Source: Prochlorococcus marinus CUG1435 (GTDB lineage Bacteria; Cyanobacteriota; Cyanobacteriia; PCC-6307; Cyanobiaceae). Taken from it: 64,000 nucleotides of DNA. The translations under genes and the position numbers were made by a program. The notes beneath the pieces are model-generated. The model searched no databases, was not told where the DNA came from, and saw only the letters and a program-made list of their open reading frames with translations. The stretch's first letter is position 1; each line of letters opens with the position of its first letter. Below are positions 1 through 8,306 of the stretch, one piece after another. The DNA lies in contig JAEPLP010000001.1 of NCBI GenBank assembly GCA_017644375.1, positions 248,001 to 312,000 on the forward strand, read 5' to 3'.

Positions 1-1174
1 TTAGCTCCATTCCTTTTGGATCACTTAAAAAAAATCTATTTCCCTCCTTTACTAATAATCCACTTTCAAGAAATTTTTCCCATTCTTCAAGCAATTTACT
101 AAAGTTATTTTCAAATTTTTTGGTTTCCCAGTTTTGTTCTTTAAATAATCTATAAATATCTATCCCCTCTTTAAGTCTTAATCCTAACATTATTTTCTCA
201 TCAAGTTCTTTATAGACAAATTCATTATTTAAAAGAGATGAATCTAAATAAAGTTCGCATTGCCTAATTACCCATTCTTTATATTCCTTACTAACTCTTG
301 GTCTAGTAAATTGTTTTCCCCAAGGTGAACTAGTGGAACCTTGCCCAAAACTCCACCAACCAAACCCACGCCAATAAACTCTATTATGTCTCGATTGATG
401 CCCCGGTAGAGAATAGTTTGAAATTTCATATCTTGAGTAACCTGATTTTTTTAATATTAAATTAGTTGATTCACTATTTCTAAAAGCTTCTTCATCACTT
501 GGAAGTTTTAATTGTCCTAAATTATCTAATTTTTTAAAAACAGTTCCATTTTCAATATTTAAATCGTAAATAGATATGTGCGGTGGAGAAAACGTAATTG
601 TTTTTTTTAAGTCATCTTGCCATTCTTTAAAACCACTAAGTGGCAAGTTTTGAATTAAATCTAAGCTCCAGCTTTTTATCAATCCAGAATCATATACTCT
701 TTTCAACCATAAGCAAGATATTTCAGCATCATCTTTCAAATGCCGCCTTCCCGACTTTTGCAGTACATGATTATTAAAACTTTGTACTCCAAGACTAAAT
801 CTATTTATCCCAGCATTGATGAATCCATAAAGATCATCTTGATTAAAACTAGCTGGGTCAACCTCCATAGTAATTTCAGCACCATAGTCAATTCCATAAT
901 TTTCTTTAAAGAGATCAATTAACTCTTTGATTTGTACAGGATCTAAAATTGATGGCGTACCACCACCTATATAAATTGTCGAAAGAGGTGATTTATGCTT
1001 AATTGACAATATTTCTTTGTATAAAAAATTTAAATATTCTTTTACAGTTTTACTTCCATAACCTTGTAAAGTTTCGACTTTGTTTCCTAGCGGAATAACT
1101 GCAAAGTCACAATAAAAACACCTTCGATGGCAAAAAGGAATGTGTACATAAGCACTTCTTGGCAACTTACTCAT
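1..1174 (-). CDS. hemW: HemW-like radical SAM protein (HemN family), 3' end cut by window
   Basis: About 391 residues are visible from an ATG at 1174 down to the window edge, with no stop reached. The start reads MSKLPRSAYVHIPFCHRRC, followed by YCDF; this gives the CxxxCxxC [4Fe-4S] cluster motif of radical SAM enzymes, followed by the GGGTPS SAM-binding motif. The PFC..RC-YCDF pattern and a length near 400 residues fit HemW, the oxygen-independent-coproporphyrinogen-oxidase-like protein now regarded as a heme chaperone. A true HemN oxidase is usually longer. It diverges from the PIN/TRAM gene at 1271, leaving about 97 bp for two promoters. Family is secure; the exact role is inferred. Confidence 0.9.
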   Translation of the reverse strand, partial: MSKLPRSAYVHIPFCHRRCFYCDFAVIPLGNKVETLQGYGSKTVKEYLNFLYKEILSIKHKSPLSTIYIGGGTPSILDPVQIKELIDLFKENYGIDYGAEITMEVDPASFNQDDLYGFINAGINRFSLGVQSFNNHVLQKSGRRHLKDDAEISCLWLKRVYDSGLIKSWSLDLIQNLPLSGFKEWQDDLKKTITFSPPHISIYDLNIENGTVFKKLDNLGQLKLPSDEEAFRNSESTNLILKKSGYSRYEISNYSLPGHQSRHNRVYWRGFGWWSFGQGSTSSPWGKQFTRPRVSKEYKEWVIRQCELYLDSSLLNNEFVYKELDEKIMLGLRLKEGIDIYRLFKEQNWETKKFENNFSKLLEEWEKFLESGLLVKEGNRFFLSDPKGMEL

Positions 1175-1270
1175 AATTTAAATACATTTTTAAGCTCCAA
1201 AAAAGTATGAAGGATCGAAAAAAATAAAATCCTTATTTACTCAATTAGTAAATCCTAGTAGATTATAGAT

Positions 1271-2380
1271 ATGACAGATATCTTAGTATTAATTTTATTT
1301 GTATTATCTGGGGCAGCTTCAGGATGGCTTGGAGTAGATTTGCTGCCAGTAGACACACTTAAACAGGTGTCTAACGTAGAGGGTTTTAGGATTGTTTTAG
1401 CAATAATAGGTTTCTTTATAGGATTAGCAGCTGGTTTTGTTTTCCTTCAACTTAGAAAAACGTTTCTTGATCAAATAAGGACAATGCCAACAGATCTATT
1501 AATAAGTAGATCTGTTGGATTAATTTTAGGGTTACTTGTTGCGAATCTTCTTCTTGCACCAATACTATTAATTCCCTTTCCTAGAGAAGTCTTTTTTGCA
1601 AAACCTTTAGCAGCAATATTAAGCAATATATTCTTTGGTGTACTTGGTTATAAGTTAGCGGATACCCATGGAAGAACATTATTGAGATTATTTAATCCAA
1701 GTAATACTGATGCTTATCTAGTTAACGAAGGTATACTTCCTGCTGCAAGTCCTAAAATTCTAGATACGAGTGTAATTATTGATGGCAGAATTAATGGCTT
1801 ATTAAGTTGCGGCTTGTTGGAAGGGCAATTAATTATTGCTCAAAGTGTAATTGATGAATTACAAACTTTAGCTGACTCAAGCAGTAATGAAAAAAGGTCT
1901 AAGGGAAGAAGAGGTCTAAAATTGTTAAAAGAATTAAGGGATTTATACGGAAGAAGACTTGTAATAAACCCAACAAAGTATGAAGGTAATGGGGTAGATG
2001 AAAAACTCTTAAAAATTACTGAGGATATGTCAGGAACTTTAATTACGGCCGATTACAATCTCTCTCAAATTGCTGAAGTTAAAGAATTAAAAGTCATGAA
2101 CTTGAGTGATTTGGTTATTGCTTTAAGGCCAGAAGTCCAGCCTGGAGAGTCACTTAATATAAAAATTGTAAGAGAGGGTAAAGAAAAAATGCAAGGTATT
2201 GGATATTTAGATGACGGAACAATGGTAGTTATTGATGAAGCAAAGAATTTTGTGGGAAGCAGATTAGATATTGTAATCACAGGAGCACTACAAACTCCCA
2301 CTGGAAGAATGGTATTTGGAAAACTTATAAATAATCCTGAGTCAAACAAATCTTTTAAATCACCAGCGACACAGGGCTAA
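1271..2380 (+). CDS. PIN/TRAM-domain integral membrane protein (YacL-like)
   Basis: A 369-residue protein. The first 130 residues hold about four hydrophobic segments (near 3-25, 40-60, 80-102 and 112-130). A PIN nuclease-like domain follows, with the start motif LDTSVIIDGRI (acidic residues D165 and D171), and a TRAM RNA-binding domain lies near 290-350. This arrangement is that of the YacL family found in Gram-positive bacteria, cyanobacteria and plastids. PIN domains are metal-dependent RNases, but the substrate of this family is not established. It precedes clpR by about 40 bp and may be cotranscribed with it. Confidence 0.9.
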   Translation: MTDILVLILFVLSGAASGWLGVDLLPVDTLKQVSNVEGFRIVLAIIGFFIGLAAGFVFLQLRKTFLDQIRTMPTDLLISRSVGLILGLLVANLLLAPILLIPFPREVFFAKPLAAILSNIFFGVLGYKLADTHGRTLLRLFNPSNTDAYLVNEGILPAASPKILDTSVIIDGRINGLLSCGLLEGQLIIAQSVIDELQTLADSSSNEKRSKGRRGLKLLKELRDLYGRRLVINPTKYEGNGVDEKLLKITEDMSGTLITADYNLSQIAEVKELKVMNLSDLVIALRPEVQPGESLNIKIVREGKEKMQGIGYLDDGTMVVIDEAKNFVGSRLDIVITGALQTPTGRMVFGKLINNPESNKSFKSPATQG

Positions 2381-2422
2381 ATCTAGCTAGAATCAAATCA
2401 ATCTTTTAATTTCGTGATACAA

Positions 2423-3085
2423 ATGACTGTATCTGCTCCTTATTACGGCGAAAATACCGTTATGAGGACTCCTCCCCCTGATCTACCCTCTCTTTTACTT
2501 AAAGAGAGAATCGTCTATCTTGGTTTACCATTATTTTCAGATGATGATGCAAAAAGACAACTAGGTATGGATGTAACTGAGCTAATCATTGCTCAACTTC
2601 TTTATCTAGAGTTTGAGGATCCTGAAAAACCTATATATTTCTATATCAATTCAACAGGGACAAGTTGGTATACTGGTGACGCAGTTGGCTTCGAAACAGA
2701 GGCTTTCGCTATCTGCGACACAATAAGCTATATTAAGCCTCCAGTACACACAATATGTATAGGACAAGCTATGGGTACTGCTGCAGTTATCCTTTCATCA
2801 GGCACGAAGGGGCAAAGAGCAGCTCTTCCGCATGCCTCAATTGTTCTACATCAACCAATAAGTGGTGCCAGAGGTCAAGCAACCGATATCCAAATAAGAG
2901 CTGAGGAAGTATTGAAAAATAAAAAATCAATGCTGGAGATTCTATCTCGTAATACTGGAAAGACTATAGAAGAACTCTCTAAAGACTCTGACAGGATGAG
3001 TTATCTTAATCCTCAAGAAGCTTTAGATTATGGCGTAATAGACAGAATACTCACAAGTCAAAAAGATTTACCAAATAAAATTTAA
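2423..3085 (+). CDS. clpR: ClpR, catalytically inactive ClpP-like subunit
   Basis: About 220 residues with a complete ClpP fold signature. Where ClpP has the nucleophile context GLAASMGA, this protein reads GQAMGTAA, so the active-site serine is replaced by glycine. The histidine (VLHQP) and the late acidic site (KDSDR) remain. In cyanobacteria and plastids such ClpR subunits assemble with active ClpP3 into a mixed ring of the essential Clp protease. The next gene is an intact ClpP only 24 bp downstream, the expected bicistronic arrangement. I chose the ATG at 2423; an in-frame GTG at 2414 would add three residues. Confidence 0.9.
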   Translation: MTVSAPYYGENTVMRTPPPDLPSLLLKERIVYLGLPLFSDDDAKRQLGMDVTELIIAQLLYLEFEDPEKPIYFYINSTGTSWYTGDAVGFETEAFAICDTISYIKPPVHTICIGQAMGTAAVILSSGTKGQRAALPHASIVLHQPISGARGQATDIQIRAEEVLKNKKSMLEILSRNTGKTIEELSKDSDRMSYLNPQEALDYGVIDRILTSQKDLPNKI

Positions 3086-3109
3086 CTCTCACAACCAACT
3101 ATTAAAATC

Positions 3110-3721
3110 ATGCCAATAGGAACTCCAAGCGTGCCTTACAGACTTCCAGGAAGTCAATATGAAAGATGGGTCGATATATATACAAGATTAGGAGTTGAAA
3201 GAATTCTTTTTCTTGGACAAGAAGTAAATGATGGTATTGCAAATAGCCTTGTTGCACAAATGCTTTATCTAGATTCTGATGACAATTCCAAACCTATCTA
3301 TCTTTATATTAATAGCCCAGGAGGATCAGTAACTGCTGGTTTGGCTATATATGACACTATCAAATACGTAAAAAGTGATGTAGTTACGATATGCGTCGGC
3401 CTTGCAGCCTCCATGGGTGCATTCCTTTTGGCGGCTGGCACAAAAGGTAAAAGAGTTGCTCTGCCTCATAGCAGAATAATGATTCATCAACCCCTAGGTG
3501 GAACATCCCAACGCCAAGCAAGTGATATTGAAATAGAAGCTAAGGAAATTTTGAGAATTAAAGATATGTTAAATATGTCTATGGCAGACATGACAGGCCA
3601 ATCATTTGAGAAAATTGAAAAGGACACTGATAGAGATTATTTTCTAAGTGCGGAAGAGGCAAAAAACTATGGCTTAATTGATAGAGTAATAACACATCCA
3701 AGCGAGGCAAATCAATCTTAA
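3110..3721 (+). CDS. clpP3: ATP-dependent Clp protease proteolytic subunit (ClpP3-type)
   Basis: A 203-residue serine protease subunit with all catalytic elements: serine in [14 protein letters not shown], histidine in MIHQPLGG, and aspartate in KDTDRDYF. It follows clpR closely on the same strand, which is why I use the P3 name: in cyanobacteria the ClpR partner is ClpP3. The family is certain. The paralogue number is inferred from this pairing, and some annotations use clpP2. The product forms a barrel protease fed by ClpC or ClpX. An A+T-rich spacer of about 110 bp separates it from ilvC. Confidence 0.93.
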   Translation: MPIGTPSVPYRLPGSQYERWVDIYTRLGVERILFLGQEVNDGIANSLVAQMLYLDSDDNSKPIYLYINSPGGSVTAGLAIYDTIKYVKSDVVTICVGLAASMGAFLLAAGTKGKRVALPHSRIMIHQPLGGTSQRQASDIEIEAKEILRIKDMLNMSMADMTGQSFEKIEKDTDRDYFLSAEEAKNYGLIDRVITHPSEANQS

Positions 3722-3831
3722 ATTTTCTAAATAAATTTTTTAATTTTCATTTTTAAATTAATAATTTTTTGGTTTATTTACACCTTTAATGTCTAAAATA
3801 TTAATTATTAAATGCAAAGAAGCTACAACTA

Positions 3832-4821
3832 ATGACCCAACTCTTTTACGACACGGATGCAGATCTAAGTCTTTTAAATAATAAAACAATTGCGATTATT
3901 GGATATGGTTCACAAGGTCACGCACATGCCCTTAATCTTAAAGATAGCGGCTTAGATGTAATTGTCGGTTTATATAAAGGAAGTAAGTCTGAAAGCAAAG
4001 CTATTAGCGATGGTCTACAAGTGTTTAGTGTTTCCGAAGCTTGCGCAAAAGCAGACTGGATCATGATTCTCCTCCCAGATGAGTTTCAGAAAGATGTTTA
4101 CCTCAAGGAAATAGAACCAAACTTAAAAGAAGGAAAGATATTAAGTTTTGCTCATGGCTTTAATATAAGATTCGGACTTATCAAACCTCCTGGTTTTGTG
4201 GATGTTGTAATGATTGCACCAAAAGGACCTGGACATACTGTTCGTTGGGAATATCAGAATGGTCAAGGTGTTCCTGCACTATTCGCAGTTGAGCAGGATT
4301 CTTCTGGAAGTGCAAGATCATTGGCGATGGCTTATGCCAAAGGTATTGGGGGAACGCGCGCTGGAATACTTGAAACAAATTTCAAAGAAGAAACAGAAAC
4401 TGATTTATTTGGCGAACAAGCGGTATTATGCGGAGGCTTATCAGAACTTGTTAAATCAGGCTTTGAAACTCTTGTAGAGGCAGGTTATCAACCAGAGCTT
4501 GCATACTTCGAGTGTTTACATGAAGTTAAACTTATTGTTGATTTAATGGTAAAGGGAGGCTTATCCCAAATGAGAGATTCCATTTCCAATACTGCAGAAT
4601 ATGGAGATTATGTAAGTGGTAAAAGACTTATCAATAGTGATACAAAGAAAGAAATGCAGAAAATCCTAAAAGATATTCAAGATGGAACTTTCGCTAAGAA
4701 TTTTGTGGAAGAATGCGATAAAAACAAACCGTTAATGACAAAATTAAGAGAAGAGAACTCAGAACATGAAATTGAGAAAGTAGGTAAAGGTCTACGCTCG
4801 ATGTTCAGTTGGCTGAGATAA
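3832..4821 (+). CDS. ilvC: Ketol-acid reductoisomerase, class I
   Basis: The 329-residue length is typical of the short class I enzyme. The Rossmann motif [10 protein letters not shown] lies at about residues 24-33, and the C-terminal knotted domain has the conserved [10 protein letters not shown] and the ECLHE and ISNTAEYGD segments that bind Mg2+ and substrate. It catalyses the NADPH-dependent isomeroreduction in valine and isoleucine synthesis (acetolactate to dihydroxyisovalerate) in the cytoplasm. Its 3' end overlaps the start of cobD by 13 bp, suggesting translational coupling although the pathways are unrelated. Confidence 0.97.
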   Translation: MTQLFYDTDADLSLLNNKTIAIIGYGSQGHAHALNLKDSGLDVIVGLYKGSKSESKAISDGLQVFSVSEACAKADWIMILLPDEFQKDVYLKEIEPNLKEGKILSFAHGFNIRFGLIKPPGFVDVVMIAPKGPGHTVRWEYQNGQGVPALFAVEQDSSGSARSLAMAYAKGIGGTRAGILETNFKEETETDLFGEQAVLCGGLSELVKSGFETLVEAGYQPELAYFECLHEVKLIVDLMVKGGLSQMRDSISNTAEYGDYVSGKRLINSDTKKEMQKILKDIQDGTFAKNFVEECDKNKPLMTKLREENSEHEIEKVGKGLRSMFSWLR

Positions 4822-5843
4822 ATTTATTTTTAATATTCCTTGGATCGATTGGTTTTGATTTATTGATCGGCGATCCAAGATTCTTAATCCACCCTGTTCA
4901 AGTAATTGGCTTTTACATAAAAAAAATATCTGATTACCTCATAAAAAATTTTGGGAAAAATAAAAATATATTGTTTTGGGGAGGTTTAATCTTAGCTATA
5001 TCCACCATTGGAATGAGTTTTGGTTTAGGGAAATTAATAGAACTCAGTTATGTGCAATCACGAAATAATTTTTTTAGTGGGTTGTTAATTCTTTTTGGAC
5101 TTTCAAGTTGTATTGCGACTAAGGGACTTATTTCAAGTGTGAAAGAGATTGCAGAGCTAATAGAACGCGAAGAAATTAATCACCATAATAAAAGAATAAT
5201 CAAAGAGAAGGTTCAAAGGATAGTAAGTAGGGATGTAAGTTCATCCTCTTTAGAACATCTTTTGAGATCAAGTACAGAGAGTCTTACCGAAAATTCTGTT
5301 GATGGAATATTTGGGCCATTATTTTGGATTTTTATTGGAATTTTTTTTATGAAATTTTCAATTTTTCTGCCAGGGCCTTTATCACTTGGTTTTTCTTATA
5401 AAGCCATAAGTACTTTAGATTCAATGATAGGTTACAAATATGATTATTTTAGATATTTAGGTTTTTTCAGTGCAAAAATCGAAGATATTTTTACGTTTGT
5501 TCCTTCAAGATTAGTTTTATTAACATTACCTTTAGTTAGTCCCAAAATTAATGAGTATGGATCAATCATAAAAAAAAGTTATCTTGATGGTAAAAAATAT
5601 GATTCGCCTAATGCTGGGATTTCAGAAGCTATATTTGCTTATATTTCCGGTATAAAATTGGGTGGAAAAAGTAAATATAAAAATGAGATTATTGAAAAGC
5701 CAATAATCAATGCGAATGGAGATAATTGCACTGGAGAAAAAATTAAATTAATTTGTAAATTAATTTTGAGATTACAATTTTTATGGATAATAATTTTTTT
5801 CTTAATTTTTTTTAATTTCGACTTTAATTTAATAATAAATTAG
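4809..5843 (+). CDS. cobD: Adenosylcobinamide-phosphate synthase (CobD/CbiB)
   Basis: A 344-residue multi-span membrane protein with the family signature near the N-terminus, [18 protein letters not shown], and the conserved [16 protein letters not shown] and [16 protein letters not shown] segments. It attaches the aminopropanol (or serinol) arm to adenosylcobyric acid in corrinoid synthesis; picocyanobacteria make pseudocobalamin. The start is a TTG inside the end of ilvC, giving a 13-bp overlap. No better in-frame ATG lies before the conserved region, so the TTG is preferred. Confidence 0.92.
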   Translation: MAEINLFLIFLGSIGFDLLIGDPRFLIHPVQVIGFYIKKISDYLIKNFGKNKNILFWGGLILAISTIGMSFGLGKLIELSYVQSRNNFFSGLLILFGLSSCIATKGLISSVKEIAELIEREEINHHNKRIIKEKVQRIVSRDVSSSSLEHLLRSSTESLTENSVDGIFGPLFWIFIGIFFMKFSIFLPGPLSLGFSYKAISTLDSMIGYKYDYFRYLGFFSAKIEDIFTFVPSRLVLLTLPLVSPKINEYGSIIKKSYLDGKKYDSPNAGISEAIFAYISGIKLGGKSKYKNEIIEKPIINANGDNCTGEKIKLICKLILRLQFLWIIIFFLIFFNFDFNLIIN

Positions 5844-5877
5844 TTTAAAAATTACTAAAATAAATAATAAAAAATCT

Positions 5878-6123
5878 ATGCAAAATAACGGTTCTCAAAT
5901 AGAAAATCAAAATGATGATTCAACTGATAAGCCATCCACCGATAATGAATACTCAAAATGGGTAGATAATCAGGGGGATGAAGTAAAGAATGTTTTTGGA
6001 TTTAATAGCAGTGCTGAACTTGTAAATGGTAGAGCAGCAATGATCGGATTCTTAATGCTCATATTAACCGAGTTAGTTTTTAGCGGCAGACCTGTTACTT
6101 CTTCAATTTTTGGTATTAATTAA
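5878..6123 (+). CDS. High-light-inducible chlorophyll-binding protein (Hli/SCP)
   Basis: An 81-residue protein. A polar N-terminal half is followed by the chlorophyll a/b-binding motif ELVNGRAAMIGF (residues 47-58), which sits in the single transmembrane helix. E47 and the N-x-R of this motif are the usual chlorophyll ligands. Hli proteins protect photosystems and bind free chlorophyll during light or nutrient stress. The N-terminal extension is longer than in the minimal 45-60 residue Hlis of this lineage. The next membrane gene starts two bases after the stop, so the two are probably one transcript. Confidence 0.93.
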   Translation: MQNNGSQIENQNDDSTDKPSTDNEYSKWVDNQGDEVKNVFGFNSSAELVNGRAAMIGFLMLILTELVFSGRPVTSSIFGIN

Positions 6124-6125
6124 AA

Positions 6126-6338
6126 ATGGAAGCAAAAAAATCTAATCCAATAAAAGTATTCTTATACATATCTGTATGGGTTATTATTTGGGGCACTTTA
6201 GGATCTTTGATCGATTTTCCTCTATATAAAAATAAAATCTACTTAGAAGGAAGCATATATCAATATCTTACTTTCACAGTTACAGCGATAATTTCTATTG
6301 TATCTGCAAAGTTTTTTTATAAGAAAATTGATTTATAA
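6126..6338 (+). CDS. Small two-span membrane protein downstream of hli
   Basis: A 70-residue protein with two predicted hydrophobic helices (about 10-30 and 45-65) separated by a short polar loop containing LYKNKIYLEG, and a lysine-rich C-terminus. It starts two bases after the hli stop codon, so coupled translation is likely. I do not recognise a characterised family. The pattern (tiny, membrane-bound, tied to an hli gene) suggests a thylakoid role, but that is inference. Its last 6 bp overlap the convergent gene. Confidence 0.75.
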   Translation: MEAKKSNPIKVFLYISVWVIIWGTLGSLIDFPLYKNKIYLEGSIYQYLTFTVTAIISIVSAKFFYKKIDL

Positions 6339-6590
6339 AAACTTGTACCTAAATTTCTTAATAATTTTTGCTGGTTCTTTACTTTCACTGGACTCGTAAA
6401 GTATCCATTGATGCGTTTCAGTATCATGATCACAACCATAATTTCCAGATAGATTATCGTAACTTGAAAGATATGAGTGACAATTTTGGTCTGCCTCAAA
6501 AGCAGAGTCATAACATGTTAGAAAATAAATCAAAAATAGAACAGTTATTAATAAAAAAAATACTTGAGAGACTAAATTAATTAACTTCAT
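6333..6590 (-). CDS. Hypothetical membrane-anchored or exported protein, Cys-containing
   Basis: An 85-residue protein with an N-terminal hydrophobic segment (about 7-25), which could be a signal anchor. A polar domain with cysteines (TCYDSAFEADQNC and NYGC) and a basic C-terminus follow. It overlaps the end of the convergent upstream gene by 6 bp. I do not recognise the family. Reading frames on the other strand over the same bases lack any conserved pattern. The cysteines after a hydrophobic segment would suit an extracytoplasmic disulfide protein, which is inference. Confidence 0.6.
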   Translation of the reverse strand: MKLINLVSQVFFLLITVLFLIYFLTCYDSAFEADQNCHSYLSSYDNLSGNYGCDHDTETHQWILYESSESKEPAKIIKKFRYKFL

Positions 6591-6648
6591 ACGATATTCT
6601 AAAATTTAAATATATCATCTAAAAAAATTTTTCGATCTAAAAATATAG

Positions 6649-6903
6649 CTAACGACCAACATTAAATACAAAGTCATGGAATTCTTGATTCTTTAAATAC
6701 AGGATGACTAGCAATACTAAAATAATATTTAAGCCTATTACTATTGATCCAAAAATATTTATTTGTTTTTTACCTGGCAAAGTGTAAGTAAATTTCTTGC
6801 CTTTAAGAAAACCAGCTAAGCCTTTTTTTTCTTTTTTTGTTTCTTTTATTTGAGTATTTTGAGTATTATTCTTAACTTCATTATCAGAAAAACCTTTTAC
6901 CAT
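6649..6903 (-). CDS. Small single-span membrane protein, unknown function
   Basis: An 84-residue protein. The first 48 residues are highly polar and lysine-rich (KETKKEKKGLAGFLKGKK), followed by one strong transmembrane helix (about 49-72) and a short tail ending in FNVGR. This type of basic cytoplasmic domain plus single span is common among small picocyanobacterial proteins. No catalytic motif is visible. It lies between two other small minus-strand genes and starts 54 bp from the next. The function is unknown to me. Confidence 0.65.
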   Translation of the reverse strand: MVKGFSDNEVKNNTQNTQIKETKKEKKGLAGFLKGKKFTYTLPGKKQINIFGSIVIGLNIILVLLVILYLKNQEFHDFVFNVGR

Positions 6904-6957
6904 TGCAAATTAAATAACAAATTTATAATATTCCAAAAAAATAAATTATTTTAATAA

Positions 6958-7269
6958 TTAACAATTTTTAATCACATATGGGATCATTAATGAATTTCTC
7001 TCATTTGATGAATTATTAAAAAAATAAGCTTCAATAATTTCCGTTTGTAGCCCCAATAAACTAGATTGACATGTGAATCTATTTTGGCCAAATACTGCTA
7101 ATTGAAGTTTTTCTATTTCAGAAACTAATTCTTTACATACATGGGTTCCAGAATCTTTAAAACAATCCCTAGATTGTTTTAAAATCTTAGACTTTGTTGG
7201 TATTGTTTCTGCCATAAGGAAATTTGATGATAATAAAAATTTTAAGAATAAAATAGTTAAAAATTTCAT
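6958..7269 (-). CDS. Hypothetical exported protein with cysteines
   Basis: A 103-residue protein with a likely signal peptide: a lysine start, a hydrophobic core, and the cleavage-like sequence NFLMAETIP (predicted cut after MA, near residue 20). The mature part has four cysteines (DCF, VCKE, FTCQ and the C-terminal NC), consistent with two disulfides in the periplasm or thylakoid lumen. I do not recognise the family. It reads toward the small membrane gene downstream, and about 140 bp separate it from HU upstream. Confidence 0.65.
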   Translation of the reverse strand: MKFLTILFLKFLLSSNFLMAETIPTKSKILKQSRDCFKDSGTHVCKELVSEIEKLQLAVFGQNRFTCQSSLLGLQTEIIEAYFFNNSSNERNSLMIPYVIKNC

Positions 7270-7345
7270 TACTTTTTAAGATTTCAAAATTTTGGATACT
7301 CCTGCAAGAGTTTTGCTTATTGAGCTAATTGCATTTTATTGAACT

Positions 7346-7376
7346 AAAAAAAAAAGATGCCCTAAAAGAGCATCTT
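7346..7376 (-). terminator. Rho-independent terminator of the HU gene
   Basis: Read on the minus strand, a 7-bp stem AAGATGC/GCATCTT with a 9-base loop is followed directly by a run of about ten T. It lies 31 bp past the HU stop codon. Stem, loop and T-run are all directly visible, and the orientation fits the HU transcript. Confidence 0.85.
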
Positions 7377-7406
7377 GTTATTAAAAGAAGAAATAGACTA
7401 AAAAGA

Positions 7407-7682
7407 TTACCCTTGAACTCTATCCTTAAAAAGTTTACCTGCAGAGAATGTTGGAACTCTTTTAGCGGGTATTGCTATTTTTTCGCCTGTCTTAGGGTTT
7501 AATCCCTGTCTTGCAGAACGATCTCTTGGTTCGAAAGAGCCAAATCCTAGTATAGAGACTTTTTTGCCTTCCACTACTGAATCAACAATAGTTTCAATAG
7601 CTGCATCAACAACTAAAGAAACATCAGTTTTTGTGAGCTCTGTACGAGCTGCAACAAGATTTACTAAATCAGCTTTGTTCAT
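7407..7682 (-). CDS. hup: DNA-binding protein HU
   Basis: A 91-residue histone-like protein, standard length. It shows the N-terminal MNKADLVNLVAARTELTK helix pair, the core GFGSFEPRDRSARQGLNPKTG and the arm region AIPAKRVPTFSAGK, with a basic C-terminus. HU dimers bend and compact DNA. It is followed by a clear terminator and preceded by the largest spacer of the window, so it is probably monocistronic with its own promoter above 7683. Confidence 0.97.
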   Translation of the reverse strand: MNKADLVNLVAARTELTKTDVSLVVDAAIETIVDSVVEGKKVSILGFGSFEPRDRSARQGLNPKTGEKIAIPAKRVPTFSAGKLFKDRVQG

Positions 7683-8306
7683 TGAAATTTAAATTAATGC
7701 AAAGGTTTAAAAAAAAGATTTAAATCGAGTTTTAAACCTCGAACTTCCACATCATATGGAGCAAATACAAATACGGCAACCGAAAATGCCGGCGGCGCAA
7801 AGCTTTATACAAATTTTAGGGACATTTTTAGCGACATTATTTAATTTTATCGCCATACATTTTTCTTATGTGAGAAAGAACATCTTTTACTAGATAACAG
7901 CTAAAGAGACTGGTATCACTGGGTTTATCCTTAAAAATATACCTACATTTAGCAAAGGGGAAGAACGTCAAAGTGGGATGAATTTAAGAATTTGAGCTAT
8001 TTATTATGTTTTATTAATTTTCAGATATATTTCCTTCTCATCACATGAAAAAACATAATTTGTATTTTGAAATCAAGAAAAATCTGTTTTCTCATTAATA
8101 AACTTTCTCTCTAAATCGTTTTATGCACTAAGGAGATGGATGAAGAAATTCTAATTAATTAGAAAATTAATACTCTCCAAGATCTAATAAAGTTGATTAG
8201 TGAAGCCTTAAATTTGAGTTTTTTTTTTAATTTTGCATCTATTATTTAAATATCAGTAATTTAAATAAATTATCTCAATATTTAACTAATCAATGATAAA
8301 GAGAAA
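7683..8306. other. 624-bp spacer between divergent HU and glgX genes
   Basis: This is the longest stretch without a convincing gene. It must contain both divergent promoters. At about 7773-7803 there is a G+C-rich islet, unusual for this DNA, with a small hairpin CGGCA...TGCCG (5-bp stem). A 45-codon plus-strand frame (7756-7893) covers the islet, but I see no family, no strong ribosome site and no anchor for it. The right half (7980-8300) is plain A+T-rich DNA with poly-T tracts. A small RNA near 7750-7900 is possible but not shown. Confidence 0.5.

Noticed and set aside
740-922. Plus-strand frame within the HemW gene region
   Set aside because: It is the shadow of the clearly recognisable minus-strand radical SAM gene.
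4214-4477. Two frames inside ilvC (both strands)
   Set aside because: They are embedded in an intact, highly conserved gene and have no family signature.
7756-7893. 45-codon plus-strand frame in the HU-glgX gap
   Set aside because: A start and stop exist, but there is no good ribosome site or recognisable family; the G+C-rich islet it covers may be RNA instead.
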